Origin: Ruegeria atlantica
GTDB taxonomy: Bacteria; Pseudomonadota; Alphaproteobacteria; Rhodobacterales; Rhodobacteraceae
Direction of reading: 5' to 3'
Assembly: GCA_013032095.1 (NCBI GenBank)
Contig: WQBJ01000011.1
Coordinates: 1 to 64,000 of the forward strand
Length of the DNA stretch: 64,000 nucleotides
In this document: piece after piece, positions 1 through 9,073 of the stretch
How positions within the stretch are numbered: the stretch's first letter is position 1
How the letters are laid out: each line of letters starts with the position of its first letter
The notes under the pieces: model-generated
The model's database searches: none
What the model was told of the DNA's origin: nothing
What the model saw: only the letters and a program-made list of their open reading frames with translations
Program-made: the position numbers and the translations under genes

Positions 1-91
1 GCCAAACAGGCTCTAACTCCACGAAGGTCAATGGTCAAAAGTTTGCGACAGATCCCTTACTAATTCTCTTTATTCTATACCTTGGGTATGG

Positions 92-123
92 TAGTGCGCA
101 AAATAATAATCTTTTGCGCACTA
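92..123. repeat. 12-bp perfect inverted repeat, candidate parS partition site
   Basis: Arms at 92-103 (TAGTGCGCAAAA) and 112-123 are exact reverse complements, separated by 8 AT-rich bases. The repeat lies about 110 bp beyond the parB stop codon. No U-run follows on the parB transcript, so a terminator is less likely than a ParB-binding centromere. The core TGCGCAA is shared with the palindrome TTGCGCAA at 2737-2744 upstream of parA. The symmetry is seen; the parS role is inferred from position next to parAB. The rest of 1-233 shows nothing else I can name. Confidence 0.5.
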
Positions 124-233
124 GATAAGAACAAGTATTTGACAACCTACGGAACCTTTCACACAAAGCTCGGGCAAATTTCAATCTTTGAAACAGCCAA
201 GCCCCTCAAAGCCAACTGATAGATCGTTGCAGT

Positions 234-1319
234 TCAGTTTTTGGCGCGAAGCTCGCCCAGATAAGAGGCGAGTTGCTCTACAATATCCAGCGCGCCTTCG
301 TCCGTGACGCTCTGACCACGTATACGGATGCGCAATTCTCCTGCGGACACCTCGGCCAAGATCTCCCCTCCATCCGAAAGTGTAACAGGAGCCAATCGCT
401 GTACCTGCTGCGGGCGCCCACCCCGCGCTTTGTCTTTTGCGGAAGCAGGTGCCCCTTTCAGAGCTGCTTCTAGGAGTGCCCATTCAGACTTGGGGTCCAA
501 CTCTCCGGCCTCAGCCAATGCCTGACGCAATTTGACCTGTGCACCGTCTCTTAGAGCAGACGCCAACTTCAGTCCGGACTTCTCGGACAGAGCAACGGGG
601 TGCTGCAACAGATCTCCAAGTGATTCATGGACCATGGCAAAACTACGGACCTTTGATCTTTTGGCTTTGGAAGACGCAGCAAACAGCACGTCAACAGCAG
701 CTTCGGTCGATGGAAAGACCCCCTGCCCTGCTGCCAATACCGCGATACGACCTCTTTCATAGGGGCTGAGATTGGCCCGGAGTTCGTTTTCTTCGACCAT
801 GGACACATAGGCGCCCTGCCCCGATCCGGCTTCTCGGATGAACGCGGGGATTTCGCGAAAACGTGGTTCAGTTTCCGCAAGATGTAGAAAGGCTTTCAGT
901 CGCCGAAAACCCGAGATCAGTCCAAAGCCATCACCATCGCGCGTCACTTCAATTGGGGTACGCAATCCGTGAACGCGCAGAGATTCCAAGAGTTCGGCCA
1001 TCGCCTCTTCGTCTTCGACCATACGGTCTCGGCGAATGAAATCAGCGTTGATCTGATCCAGCGGCAGCATCTCTGCAACCAATCCGGCGCCCTGAGCGTC
1101 TCGCCATTTGGTCGCGTCACCCTGGTCTTGTGCCAAGGCGACTCGATCCGTGACTGCTGTCAGGCTGTTCAACGCAGCCGTTTCCGCTGCGACCTGGGCT
1201 ATAGGAGGCGTTGACGACTTCGACTCGAATGGACTGATTGAGGGTTTCGCCGCGAAACCAGCCTCAAGCTGCTCAAGCTCTGCTGTATCCGGAGCGCTTA
1301 ATCTTCTGCGTTTAGCCAT
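234..1319 (-). CDS. parB: ParB/RepB-type partition protein
   Basis: This 361-residue protein is the DNA-binding partner of the ParA ATPase and should load at a parS site to segregate the replicon. The ParB N-terminal nuclease-like fold is visible at about residues 85-190. It contains a GFRRLKAF segment (about 137-144) in the place of the GERRxRA nucleotide-binding box, and an ENELRANLSPYERG segment (about 177-190) matching the ENLQRxxL region. A helix-rich DNA-binding middle and a short C-terminal domain follow. I chose the ATG at 1319 (MAKRRRL), giving an 8-bp overlap with the parA stop as in translationally coupled parAB operons; a longer frame runs to 1361 but lies inside parA. Family assignment is firm; the specific subfamily is not resolved. 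Confidence 0.88.
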   Translation of the reverse strand: MAKRRRLSAPDTAELEQLEAGFAAKPSISPFESKSSTPPIAQVAAETAALNSLTAVTDRVALAQDQGDATKWRDAQGAGLVAEMLPLDQINADFIRRDRMVEDEEAMAELLESLRVHGLRTPIEVTRDGDGFGLISGFRRLKAFLHLAETEPRFREIPAFIREAGSGQGAYVSMVEENELRANLSPYERGRIAVLAAGQGVFPSTEAAVDVLFAASSKAKRSKVRSFAMVHESLGDLLQHPVALSEKSGLKLASALRDGAQVKLRQALAEAGELDPKSEWALLEAALKGAPASAKDKARGGRPQQVQRLAPVTLSDGGEILAEVSAGELRIRIRGQSVTDEGALDIVEQLASYLGELRAKN

Positions 1320-2697
1320 TTGCTTCTTCTCCCATCTGCGCATCGCGCCACCAGCAACCAATCAACACCTGCTTGAATTCAGCGTAGGTGCGATCAAAGG
1401 TTTCTCGCCCGCGAACATAGGTATCTCGGTTGAAGTCCCTGTAGTCTGCCTCGTAAATACCGTTGACCTGTTCGCCCGCCTGCCCGACTAAAGCAGTGTA
1501 GTCCTGCCGGTAAGCGTTCATGAAATCGCCAAAATAGGCCTGAATGACATTTGCCATATCGGTCTGTTGGCTGGCATCAAATCGGGTGATGATTGCCCTC
1601 ACCACATCCCATTCGAACTTAAGCTCGGGCAAACCAGCCGCCCTTTGAGCGGCGTTTTCTCCATCTTCAATACTGGCGAAAGTGGTGTAGAGCATGTCAA
1701 AGAACCGGCCGGTCGAGTCAAATTCCAGAAAAGAAGCCCCCAGCGGAACCAATAGAATATCCGCAGCAGCCAGCGCATTGATCGTTAGGTACCCAAGTGC
1801 AGGAGGCGTATCCAAGAAAACGATGTCGTAATCATTCAAAACGCCTTCATCATGCAGGAAGTTGGTTAAGCCATCCCAAAGCGGCCAACTCCTCAGCCCC
1901 ATACGCCAAACTGGAATTTGGAATTCCGCCCAGTACAAGTTCAGCTGCGCTCCAATCAGATCGATGTTGGGCCAGTGCGTCTTCTGGATCACGTCACGGG
2001 GCAGGGTGTTGAGCGCCTCCTGCAAGGTCTCATCCAACGGGATATCAGGGTGCCCGGCTGCGGCGCGAACCCGGTTTTCTTCCTGCACCGCACGCGCGTA
2101 GTCTTTGGCAATCAACGGAAAAACAGTTTGCCATTCATCTGCAACGTTTCCACCGAGGATGGAGGTCATCGACCCCTGGCTATCTAGATCGATGACCAGA
2201 ACCTTATACCCGTCTAATGCCGCAGACATCGCCAGATGCGCAGCTGTTGACGTTTTACCGACACCACCCTTGAAATTAGCAACGGCGACGACTTTTGCAG
2301 GAAGCCCATCAGGTCGGTAAGGCAGGTATTCCTTAGTGCTCACACCTTCGGCAGCAAAATGCTTTCGAAGCATGAGTACTTCCTCGAGTGTAAACCACTT
2401 GGATCCTGCCTCTCCTTCGCCTTGTGGCAAATCCGGGTTGGCCTTAAGGACTCGCCTTAGATGCGCCGGGGCGACTGGGATTAGGTACTTTGTTATCTCC
2501 CAAATAGAAAAGCGTCTTAGTCTTTTCTCACCATCGGGAGCATATCCGCGACGGGCAAGGTCTTCACGTCCTTTGGCGCAAAACGTAGCCGCTTTTGCGA
2601 ATCGCGATGTGCCAATAGGATCAGGTAGCTTCTTTGCGGCAAGCTCCGGGTCAAGATTCAGATATGGCGGCAAGGGAGGTTGGTTAGGTTTATTCAC
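1312..2697 (-). CDS. parA: ParA-type partition ATPase
   Basis: Walker-type ATPase of 461 residues that drives replicon segregation with ParB. Residues 1-120 form an N-terminal extension with a helix-turn-helix-like segment (about 66-118) as in large plasmid ParA/SopA/RepA proteins, which often autorepress their operon. The deviant Walker A motif is at 143-149 (KGGVGKT), followed by VLVIDLDSQGS and, further on, the Walker B-like segment IVFLDTPPALG. The long N-terminus makes it a type Ia ParA rather than a short type Ib one. It is transcribed away from the origin region and overlaps parB by 8 bp. The inverted repeat at 2714-2757 just upstream is a plausible operator. Confidence 0.93.
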   Translation of the reverse strand: MNKPNQPPLPPYLNLDPELAAKKLPDPIGTSRFAKAATFCAKGREDLARRGYAPDGEKRLRRFSIWEITKYLIPVAPAHLRRVLKANPDLPQGEGEAGSKWFTLEEVLMLRKHFAAEGVSTKEYLPYRPDGLPAKVVAVANFKGGVGKTSTAAHLAMSAALDGYKVLVIDLDSQGSMTSILGGNVADEWQTVFPLIAKDYARAVQEENRVRAAAGHPDIPLDETLQEALNTLPRDVIQKTHWPNIDLIGAQLNLYWAEFQIPVWRMGLRSWPLWDGLTNFLHDEGVLNDYDIVFLDTPPALGYLTINALAAADILLVPLGASFLEFDSTGRFFDMLYTTFASIEDGENAAQRAAGLPELKFEWDVVRAIITRFDASQQTDMANVIQAYFGDFMNAYRQDYTALVGQAGEQVNGIYEADYRDFNRDTYVRGRETFDRTYAEFKQVLIGCWWRDAQMGEEANG

Positions 2698-2713
2698 TGT
2701 CGATGCCTCAGAT

Positions 2714-2757
2714 AATGTTCGCCTTAGCGGCGTATATTGCGCAACATAGCGAACATT
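2714..2757. promoter_or_regulatory. Inverted repeat upstream of parA, candidate partition operator
   Basis: AATGTTCGC at 2714-2722 is exactly mirrored by GCGAACATT at 2749-2757, and a small palindrome TTGCGCAA sits between them at 2737-2744. The site starts 17 bp upstream of the parA ATG, where the autoregulatory operator of a type Ia parAB operon normally lies. Symmetry is seen; binding by ParA or ParB is inferred. Confidence 0.45.
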
Positions 2758-2825
2758 TTCCTACGACGCTATCCTTTGAATGCGGGTTTTCAACAGAATT
2801 GGTGCTGAGAGCGTAGTTTCGTGGC

Positions 2826-2934
2826 GAAACCGAATAAAATAGAAGAACACACGGCTAACAAAAGTTTATTATTTATATATTGTTTAGAATCTTTGCAACA
2901 GAAATAGGTAGATAAAACAATAACTAAGACCTAT
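2826..2934. other. AT-rich stretch, candidate DNA unwinding element
   Basis: This segment between parA and the iterons is strikingly rich in A and T compared with its surroundings, with long A/T runs around 2866-2885. In iteron replicons the strand-opening region adjoins the iterons, so this is the natural candidate. Only base composition and position support it. Confidence 0.45.
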
Positions 2935-3044
2935 TTAGGTACCTGTATACGGTTCTAAGGGTACCAGCATTCAGGATCAAAGGTGCCCGTCCACGGGATG
3001 AAAGGTTCTGTTTTTCAGTAAGAAGGGTTCCGATTCGCAGGACT
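2935..3044 (+). repeat. Five tandem 22-bp iterons (replication origin)
   Basis: The segment divides exactly into five consecutive 22-bp units starting at 2935, 2957, 2979, 3001 and 3023. Each has a GGT core at positions 4-6 preceded by A or G (AGGTACC, GGGTACC, AGGTGCC, AGGTTCT, GGGTTCC over positions 3-9). All have C at position 16, a purine at 17 and G at 18, mostly as CAGGA or CGGGA at 16-20. The same unit recurs twice, head to head, in the operator just before the initiator gene. This is the classical arrangement of a Rep_3-type iteron origin: Rep monomers bind the direct repeats and dimers bind the inverted operator. Confidence 0.75.
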
Positions 3045-3139
3045 TTGAATTTGCAGACAGTTTAGGCCCTAATTAGCGGAGTTTTGTCCTGTCTGCCTCA
3101 ACAGCGGACTCGCGAAGAGGCTGCCAAATTGAGCTTTTC

Positions 3140-3148
3140 TGTGGATAA
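3140..3148 (-). promoter_or_regulatory. DnaA box
   Basis: TGTGGATAA is the exact reverse complement of the consensus DnaA box TTATCCACA. It lies between the iterons and the rep gene, where host DnaA is usually recruited at iteron origins. Confidence 0.65.
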
Positions 3149-3165
3149 CTCAGGGGTTCGCAATG

Positions 3166-3214
3166 CTAGGTACCCGGATACAGGATGCGGCGTCTCCTGT
3201 ATTTGGGTACCCAA
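3166..3214. promoter_or_regulatory. Inverted pair of iterons, candidate Rep autoregulatory operator
   Basis: One iteron-like unit runs 3166-3187 on the plus strand and a second runs 3214-3193 on the minus strand, with 5 bases between. The arms 3169-3185 and 3195-3211 are complementary at 15 of 17 positions. A 16-bp perfect palindrome centred on GGGTACCC lies at 3201-3216. A further TAGGTAC half-site is at 3229-3235. The site is 64 bp upstream of the chosen rep start and should overlap its promoter. Confidence 0.65.
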
Positions 3215-3277
3215 ATTAAATTGATCCTTAGGTACTTTTCGTGTCAGAAATATCAAAACGAGCAGCCAGGCAGAATC

Positions 3278-4537
3278 ATGCCGGATACACAAATAGATAT
3301 GGACCAGCTTGCCGGACCTTTGCGCCGGGAAACGGTTAAGAAGAACGTTGCCGCAATCCACATCAGCGGTAAGCTTACGTTGTTGCAGCGTAAGCTTTCG
3401 AATGTATTGCTTTTGAATGCATACGATGCGCTGACTTCTGCCCAGACACACACGATCGATGCCCGTACATTGGCGATGATGGTTGGCTATAACTCGAATG
3501 ATTTCGATACACTCCGGACCAGTCTGCGCGCTTTGGCCGAAACCGTTGCAGAGTGGGATATGCTGGATGAGCAGGGCCGGCAGGAATGGGGTGTGTCCTC
3601 ATTGTTGAGCTTTGCCAAACTGAAAAACGGTGTTTGCGAATATGCCTACTCTCCGGCATTGGCACAGAAACTGTATGACCCAAAAATCTATGCTTTGATC
3701 AATGTTCAGATTCAACGCAACTTTAGCTCTGGCCACGGTCTCGCGCTCTATGAAAACTGCTATAGGTTTGTTCGAACTGGCTCGACCGGTTGGTGGACCT
3801 TGGATGTTTTCCGCAAGCTCATGGGGGTGGACGGTAGCGACTATTACAGCAGTTTCAAGCATCTCAATGCGAAGATCATCAAGCCTGCTGTTGCTGAGGT
3901 CAATAAAAGCTCTGACATTCTGATTGAGCCAGAGTTCCAGAAGAAGGGGCGTTCCGTTACGGATATCCGCTTTTTGATCAAGGGCAATCCTCAGAAAGCG
4001 ATGTTTGAGATTGATGACAGTGACGGAGTGCGAAATCTGCAGGTGTACAAGACGCTGCGCAATCAGGGTGTCTCGGACCGGCTGGCGCGCCAGTGGATTG
4101 CTGAACATGGTGAAGACTATGTGCAGCAGAAACTGGACTATGTCAGGGGGCAGGGTGATGTGAAATCGACGGTAGGGTATTTGTCCGCGGCTTTACGGGA
4201 CGATTACCAACCGTTGGAAACGGCCGCTCCGAAAGAACCAAGCCCTGAAGCCATCGAGGCCGCGAGGTTACGTGAGGCTGAAAAGGCACAAGAGGATCAG
4301 GCCTATGCGGCGCGAGCCGCGGACCGTGCCGAGCGGTCTCGAAAGCTGTCCATCGTTGAAGACCTGGTTTCGCGGCGAAACCCGACGCAGCGCGATGCCG
4401 ACAAACGTCTGTTTTTGGCCGGGCTCGACAATGATTTGGACCGAGAGCACTTCCGTGCTCATGGCTGGCGTTCCGGATTAAACGCCAATGCGATCTTCGA
4501 TTTCTGGGAAGAACTGGAGCCTGACGCATTCGCGTAA
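3278..4537 (+). CDS. Plasmid replication initiator, Rep_3 (RepB-type) family
   Basis: This 419-residue protein should bind the upstream iterons and start replication. Residues about 30-145 form the first winged-helix domain, opening with KLTLLQRKLSNVLL. Residues about 153-235 form the second, with the family features LALYENCYRF, DVFRKLMGV, a YYSSFKHLNAKIIKPAVAEVN region and a final beta-hairpin. An unusually long C-terminal extension (about 240-419) holds charged helical segments. I took the ATG at 3278 (MPDTQID) because the N-terminal part of the longer frame from 3185 would be encoded by the operator repeats. The gene is divergent from parAB and convergent with tex. It resembles initiators of Rhodobacterales plasmids and chromids. 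Confidence 0.85.
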   Translation: MPDTQIDMDQLAGPLRRETVKKNVAAIHISGKLTLLQRKLSNVLLLNAYDALTSAQTHTIDARTLAMMVGYNSNDFDTLRTSLRALAETVAEWDMLDEQGRQEWGVSSLLSFAKLKNGVCEYAYSPALAQKLYDPKIYALINVQIQRNFSSGHGLALYENCYRFVRTGSTGWWTLDVFRKLMGVDGSDYYSSFKHLNAKIIKPAVAEVNKSSDILIEPEFQKKGRSVTDIRFLIKGNPQKAMFEIDDSDGVRNLQVYKTLRNQGVSDRLARQWIAEHGEDYVQQKLDYVRGQGDVKSTVGYLSAALRDDYQPLETAAPKEPSPEAIEAARLREAEKAQEDQAYAARAADRAERSRKLSIVEDLVSRRNPTQRDADKRLFLAGLDNDLDREHFRAHGWRSGLNANAIFDFWEELEPDAFA

Positions 4538-4547
4538 GGCTCCAAGT

Positions 4548-4569
4548 TAGGGGTCGTAATAGCCCCCTA
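4548..4569. terminator. Small hairpin between convergent rep and tex
   Basis: TAGGGG at 4548-4553 pairs with CCCCTA at 4564-4569. The stem is only 6 bp and no clear U-run follows, so a shared terminator is only a possibility. Confidence 0.25.
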
Positions 4570-4574
4570 TCGGT

Positions 4575-6881
4575 TCAGCGGTTTTTCATAGCAGATTTGA
4601 GTGCATCTGCAAAAGCGCCGTTCTGTGCATTATCGCCGGATTTTGCGTGTTGTGGGCCTTTGGGTTCAGAGGAGCTTGGGTTCTTTCTTGGTCCGCGACT
4701 CGCTCGATCTTCGCGGGCTGAGGCTCCGCCATTCTTTCGCATGGTCAGACCGATCCGTTTCCGTGACACATCAACCTCCACCACGGTAACCTTGACCACC
4801 TGCCCGGCTTTGACCACTTCATGCGGGTTTTTTACGAACCGGTCGGCCAACTGGCTGACATGAACCAGGCCGTCCTGGTGAACGCCGATGTCAACGAAAG
4901 CACCAAAGGCTGCGACGTTGGTCACTGTTCCCTCAAGCACCATTCCGGGTTTCAAATCGGTAATGTCTTCGACACCATCGGTGAAGGACGCAGTGACAAA
5001 GCTGGGTCGCGGGTCGCGGCCGGGTTTTTCCAACTCTGTAAAAATATCCCGCACAGTCGGCAGTCCAAACGTGTCATTGACAAACTGTTCCGCCCGCAAT
5101 CCCTTGAGTGCCCCGTCGCTCCCCATGATCTGACGGATATCACGCCCGCAGGCCGAGACGATCTGGCGCGCCACGCCGTATGCCTCGGGGTGGACCGAAG
5201 ACGCGTCCAATGGTTCTACGCCTTCTCTGATGCGCAAAAAACCTGCGCATTGTTCATACGCACGTGGGCCGAGCCGGGAAACACTCAGCAGTTCCTTGCG
5301 TGACGTAAACGCGCCATTCAAGTCGCGATGCATCACGATCGCTTCGGCCAATCCAGGCCCCAAACCTGATACGTGAGAGAGCAGGGGCGCGGACGCCGTG
5401 TTCAGGTCTACGCCCACCGCATTCACCACGTCTTCGATCACTGAAGCCAGCGATTGCGATAGCCGGTGCTGGTCGACGTCATGCTGATACTGGCCGACCC
5501 CAATGGATTTGGGTTCGATCTTCACCAACTCAGCCAGAGGATCTTGCAGGCGACGGGCAATCGAAACTGCCCCGCGCAGAGATACATCAAGATACGGAAA
5601 CTCGCGCGCGGCCAGTTCCGATGCAGAGTAAACCGAAGCACCGGCTTCCGACACGACGACCTTGGTCGGGGTGGTGACGGTCTTGGGCAGAAGTTTCAGC
5701 GTCTCGGCCACCATCTTCTCAGTCTCGCGGCTGGCCGTGCCATTGCCGATGGCGATCAGTTCGATTTTGTGAGAGGCGATCAGGTTCAGTATGGTCGCCT
5801 GCGCGCCTCGCAGATCATTTTTTGGCTGAAAAGGATAGAGTGTATCGGTCGCAACCACCTTGCCCGTCGCATCCACGACTGCGGCTTTGACGCCCGTGCG
5901 AATCCCCGGGTCCAGACCCAGTGTTGCCCGTGCGCCGGCCGGAGCGGCAAATAGCAGGTCTTTCAGGTTTCGAGAAAAAACCTGAATAGCCTCCTCCTGT
6001 GCGCGACTGCGCAAATCAGCCATCAGCTCAACCATCATCGACAGGGATAGTTTCACCCGCCAGGTCCACCCCGCCACCTTGCGCAGCCATTTGTCGGCGG
6101 GACCGTCGCTGCGCGTGTGCAAATGGGCAGCGACAATTGCCTCGGCTCTTGCCGCACCGGTATCGGGGTCAGGCGCGACATCCAGGGTTACGATCCCCTC
6201 TTTCGAGGCGCGCAGCATCGCAAGTGCACGGTGCGAGGGAGTTTTGGCCCACAGCTCCGAATGGTTGAAATAGTCGCTGAACTTCGCGCCTTCCTGCTCT
6301 TTGCCGTCGATCACTTTTGAGGCCAGCAGGGCCTCGCGCTGCATGAAGCTGCGCAACTCACCCAGTAGGGCGGCGTTTTCGGTTAGACGTTCGGTGATTA
6401 TATCTCGCGCACCGTTCAGGGCGTCTTTGGTGGTCGGCACCGCCTCAGTCACGTAGCCGTGCGCCAGGATCTCGGGGTCGGCCGAGCGGTCGGCCAGAAT
6501 GGCATCCGCCAGCGGTTCCAGCCCGTTTTCGCGCGCGATCATTGCCTTGGTGCGGCGCTTGGGTTTGTAGGGCAGGTAGATATCTTCCAACTGCGCCTTG
6601 GTGTCTGCCTGCGCGATGGATTTGGCCAATTCGTCGGTCAGTTTGCCCTGATCCTTGATCGACCCTAGGATCGTTTCGCGCCGCGCTTCCAACTCGCGTA
6701 GATAGGACAGGCGGTCTGACAGGGTGCGTAGCTGAGTATCGTCCAGCCCACCCGTCACCTCTTTGCGATAGCGGGCGACAAAGGGCACGGTGGCTCCTTC
6801 GTCCAGCAGTTTTACCGCGGCGCCGACCTGTTCGGGGCGGGCGTTGATCTCGGTGGCGATGGTGCGGGCGATGCGGTCCAA
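4575..6881 (-). CDS. tex: Tex family RNA-binding protein (transcription accessory protein)
   Basis: Cytoplasmic RNA-binding protein of 768 residues, the usual Tex length. It has a helical N-terminal domain with [17 protein letters not shown] near the start, then a YqgF/RNase H-like domain beginning [17 protein letters not shown] around residue 330. Helix-hairpin-helix repeats follow ([16 protein letters not shown] region), then an S1 domain at about 642-715 ([21 protein letters not shown]). A low-complexity, Ser/Lys-rich tail of about 50 residues ends the protein. Tex is linked to transcription and stress or virulence gene expression in other bacteria, but its exact role is unclear. It reads toward rep and its start is followed upstream by the dehydrogenase stop with about 65 bp between. 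Tex is normally chromosomal, so its place beside a plasmid origin is notable. Confidence 0.95.
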   Translation of the reverse strand: MDRIARTIATEINARPEQVGAAVKLLDEGATVPFVARYRKEVTGGLDDTQLRTLSDRLSYLRELEARRETILGSIKDQGKLTDELAKSIAQADTKAQLEDIYLPYKPKRRTKAMIARENGLEPLADAILADRSADPEILAHGYVTEAVPTTKDALNGARDIITERLTENAALLGELRSFMQREALLASKVIDGKEQEGAKFSDYFNHSELWAKTPSHRALAMLRASKEGIVTLDVAPDPDTGAARAEAIVAAHLHTRSDGPADKWLRKVAGWTWRVKLSLSMMVELMADLRSRAQEEAIQVFSRNLKDLLFAAPAGARATLGLDPGIRTGVKAAVVDATGKVVATDTLYPFQPKNDLRGAQATILNLIASHKIELIAIGNGTASRETEKMVAETLKLLPKTVTTPTKVVVSEAGASVYSASELAAREFPYLDVSLRGAVSIARRLQDPLAELVKIEPKSIGVGQYQHDVDQHRLSQSLASVIEDVVNAVGVDLNTASAPLLSHVSGLGPGLAEAIVMHRDLNGAFTSRKELLSVSRLGPRAYEQCAGFLRIREGVEPLDASSVHPEAYGVARQIVSACGRDIRQIMGSDGALKGLRAEQFVNDTFGLPTVRDIFTELEKPGRDPRPSFVTASFTDGVEDITDLKPGMVLEGTVTNVAAFGAFVDIGVHQDGLVHVSQLADRFVKNPHEVVKAGQVVKVTVVEVDVSRKRIGLTMRKNGGASAREDRASRGPRKNPSSSEPKGPQHAKSGDNAQNGAFADALKSAMKNR

Positions 6882-6945
6882 GGGGGCCTCCTGAATATGT
6901 CTGGAGGGACTTCTTAGCCAGCCGCATTACCAAGGGAAAGGGGCT

Positions 6946-7977
6946 TTACGTTGCCTGCACTTCTTCGGCCAATGTCTGCAGATCGTCATACAGGGTTTTG
7001 GCGACTTCAACATATCCTCGCTCGGTGTTCCGCGCCCTAGCAGCGAAGCGCCGTTGAGAGGGCAGTCGGGCACCTTGGTCGGTAATGTCGGTGAACAGGC
7101 GCTCGGCACGATCGTCATTCTCAGCGACCCGACCGCCGCTGAACTGGGCCGGATCGAAGGCCAGCAGGATTTCTCCGTGATAGGGCGCGCCGCCTGCGCC
7201 TTCAGCGAATTCCATGCTTTCCAGGCTGGTCAGGTCGTCGATCAACGGGCCGGCCAGCAATTCGATCATAATCGAGAGGGCCGAGCCTTTGTAGCTGCCA
7301 AAGGTCAGCATCGCGCCATCCATCGCGGCCTGGGGATCAGTTGTCGGGTTGCCGTCTTTGTCGATGGCGACACCCTCGGGCAGGGGTTTGCCTGCGCGGC
7401 GGTAAAGCTCGATTTCACCTCGTGCAAAAGCGCTGGTGGCGAAGTCAAAGGTGAACGGGTCTTTGCCCTGACGTGGCCAGCTAAAGGCCAGCGGGTTGGT
7501 GCCAAGGCTGCCTCTTGTGCCACCCGCCGGGGCAACCCAGGCATGGCTGGGTACCATAGCCATCGCAGCCAGACCGACCGAGGACAGGCGTTCCACCTCG
7601 GGCCAGAGCGCTGAGAAGTGGAAGCAACGGTTAATCGCTATTGCGGCAATGCCGTGGGTGCGGGTTTTCTCGATCAGCACCGGCAAAGCCTTTTCAAATG
7701 CTAGCAGAGACATGCCACCCTGCGCGTCCACACGGACGACGGCATTGTCCGAAGGTTCAAGTGCCGGCTCCACATGCCCGTCAATTTGCCCAGCCTTTAT
7801 CGTGTCGGCGCACATGAACAGGCGGAACAGTCCGTGGGACTGGCAATCGTCGATCTGGCAAGTGGTCAGCATGTTGGCGATGGCTGCGGCGTGATCCGGT
7901 CCGAAGCCAGATTTGGTGAGGATGGACAGGCTGAGGCTCCGGATCTCATCCAATGTCAGTCTGACCGTTTCGCTCAT
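6946..7977 (-). CDS. Ldh_2/MDH2-family dehydrogenase, DpkA-like imine reductase
   Basis: NAD(P)H-dependent oxidoreductase of 343 residues in the family containing type 2 malate/L-lactate dehydrogenases and delta1-piperideine-2-carboxylate/pyrroline-2-carboxylate reductases. The catalytic histidine lies in the conserved QSHGLFRL segment (His48), and the nucleotide-binding part shows the conserved GGTRGSLGTNPLAFSWP region. The HFSALWPEVE segment resembles the imino-acid reductase branch (DpkA/LhpD), used in D-lysine, D-proline and hydroxyproline catabolism, more than malate dehydrogenases. The ATG at 7977 is chosen because GGGAGG lies 8 bases upstream (7986-7991); the frame opens 18 bases earlier. 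It probably stands alone. Family is secure, substrate inferred. Confidence 0.8.
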   Translation of the reverse strand: MSETVRLTLDEIRSLSLSILTKSGFGPDHAAAIANMLTTCQIDDCQSHGLFRLFMCADTIKAGQIDGHVEPALEPSDNAVVRVDAQGGMSLLAFEKALPVLIEKTRTHGIAAIAINRCFHFSALWPEVERLSSVGLAAMAMVPSHAWVAPAGGTRGSLGTNPLAFSWPRQGKDPFTFDFATSAFARGEIELYRRAGKPLPEGVAIDKDGNPTTDPQAAMDGAMLTFGSYKGSALSIMIELLAGPLIDDLTSLESMEFAEGAGGAPYHGEILLAFDPAQFSGGRVAENDDRAERLFTDITDQGARLPSQRRFAARARNTERGYVEVAKTLYDDLQTLAEEVQAT

Positions 7978-8062
7978 GACCTGCGCCTCCCTCATCTGTG
8001 CTGAGACAAGGGATAGCGTGGCTGAGCAGGAAAAGGGAACCCGGTTTCCGCCGAGTTTTGGA

Positions 8063-8989
8063 TTAGCCCTGCGCTTCGGCTTGCAGGTACGAGATCAGGT
8101 TGGTGATGTCCTCGTCCTTTTTCAGGCCAGGGAACTGCATCTTGTTGCCGGGGATGGTGCCGCGCGGGTCGGTTAGGAACGTGGTCAGGGTTTCGGTGGT
8201 CCAGACGATACCCGACTCTTTCAACGGCGCGGAATAGCGGAACCCGTCGGCCTGTCCGGCTGTGGCGCCAATAATTCCATGCAGGGATGGGCCGACGGAG
8301 TGGTGGTCTTCGTCCAACTTGTGGCAGGCGCTGCATTTGCGGAACACTTTCTTACCCGCTTTGACGTCACCTGTAACGGCGACTGGGGCAGGGGCAACTA
8401 CGGCCTGTTCTTCATCCCTGTTGAAGATCAGTCGCGCGGTCACCGGCACAGTCCGGGTTATGCCCGGCAGGCTGGCGATCTCCATCAGCTTGTCGACGCC
8501 CGCGTTCACGCCTGCATCTTCGGTACTTATGAATACCATGTCATTGGTCGACACCATGACTTGGGTCTCGGTCAGACGCGCCACAAACATCTCGGCGTCG
8601 AACGCTACATCCGTCCCCGACAGAGACAATACGGCTTGGGCATCGACAGTGGTAGTTTCGCCGACGCTCAGGCCTGAAACCTCAGCCATATCAAACTCGG
8701 CCGTCAGAGATGCGGTCCCGGCCTTGCGAAACACATGTTCGATCATCCGTTCGTTGCGAATGTCAATATTGGTCTCAATTGAGGACAGGTCGATCTCAAC
8801 CTCTGCCTTGCCGCCTGGGGTGACATGGCCGCTGAGGCCGGTGAAGGAATTTACCTCGCCCAAAGTGTCTTTCTTGATTGAACCGTAGGCCAGATGCGAG
8901 CCTGCGGGAGCCAAGGTCCAGCTTTCCGCCAGAGCTGGGGTTGCAACAATTGCCGACGCAATCGTGACTGCCTTCAACAGAAGTTTCAT
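8063..8989 (-). CDS. YceI domain fused to class I cytochrome c, periplasmic
   Basis: Exported protein of 308 residues. A signal peptide (1-21, ending PALA) is followed by a YceI-like lipocalin-fold domain (about 22-190), a family that binds isoprenoid or quinone-like lipids. A short linker leads to a cytochrome c domain (about 205-308) with one haem motif CSACH at 219-223 and a likely axial Met284 in GNKMQFPG. The haem domain resembles small soluble cytochrome c2/c552 proteins. The fusion suggests a periplasmic protein coupling a lipophilic ligand to electron transfer, which is inference. It is divergent from an ECF sigma factor 84 bp away, which may control it. Confidence 0.88.
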   Translation of the reverse strand: MKLLLKAVTIASAIVATPALAESWTLAPAGSHLAYGSIKKDTLGEVNSFTGLSGHVTPGGKAEVEIDLSSIETNIDIRNERMIEHVFRKAGTASLTAEFDMAEVSGLSVGETTTVDAQAVLSLSGTDVAFDAEMFVARLTETQVMVSTNDMVFISTEDAGVNAGVDKLMEIASLPGITRTVPVTARLIFNRDEEQAVVAPAPVAVTGDVKAGKKVFRKCSACHKLDEDHHSVGPSLHGIIGATAGQADGFRYSAPLKESGIVWTTETLTTFLTDPRGTIPGNKMQFPGLKKDEDITNLISYLQAEAQG

Positions 8990-9073
8990 TTCATTCCTCC
9001 TCGGATTGTGTCAGTCCTGACCCCGCGGGCCCGGTCCGTGGAAAGCAAACACACACAGGTCGCGATTTATTCG

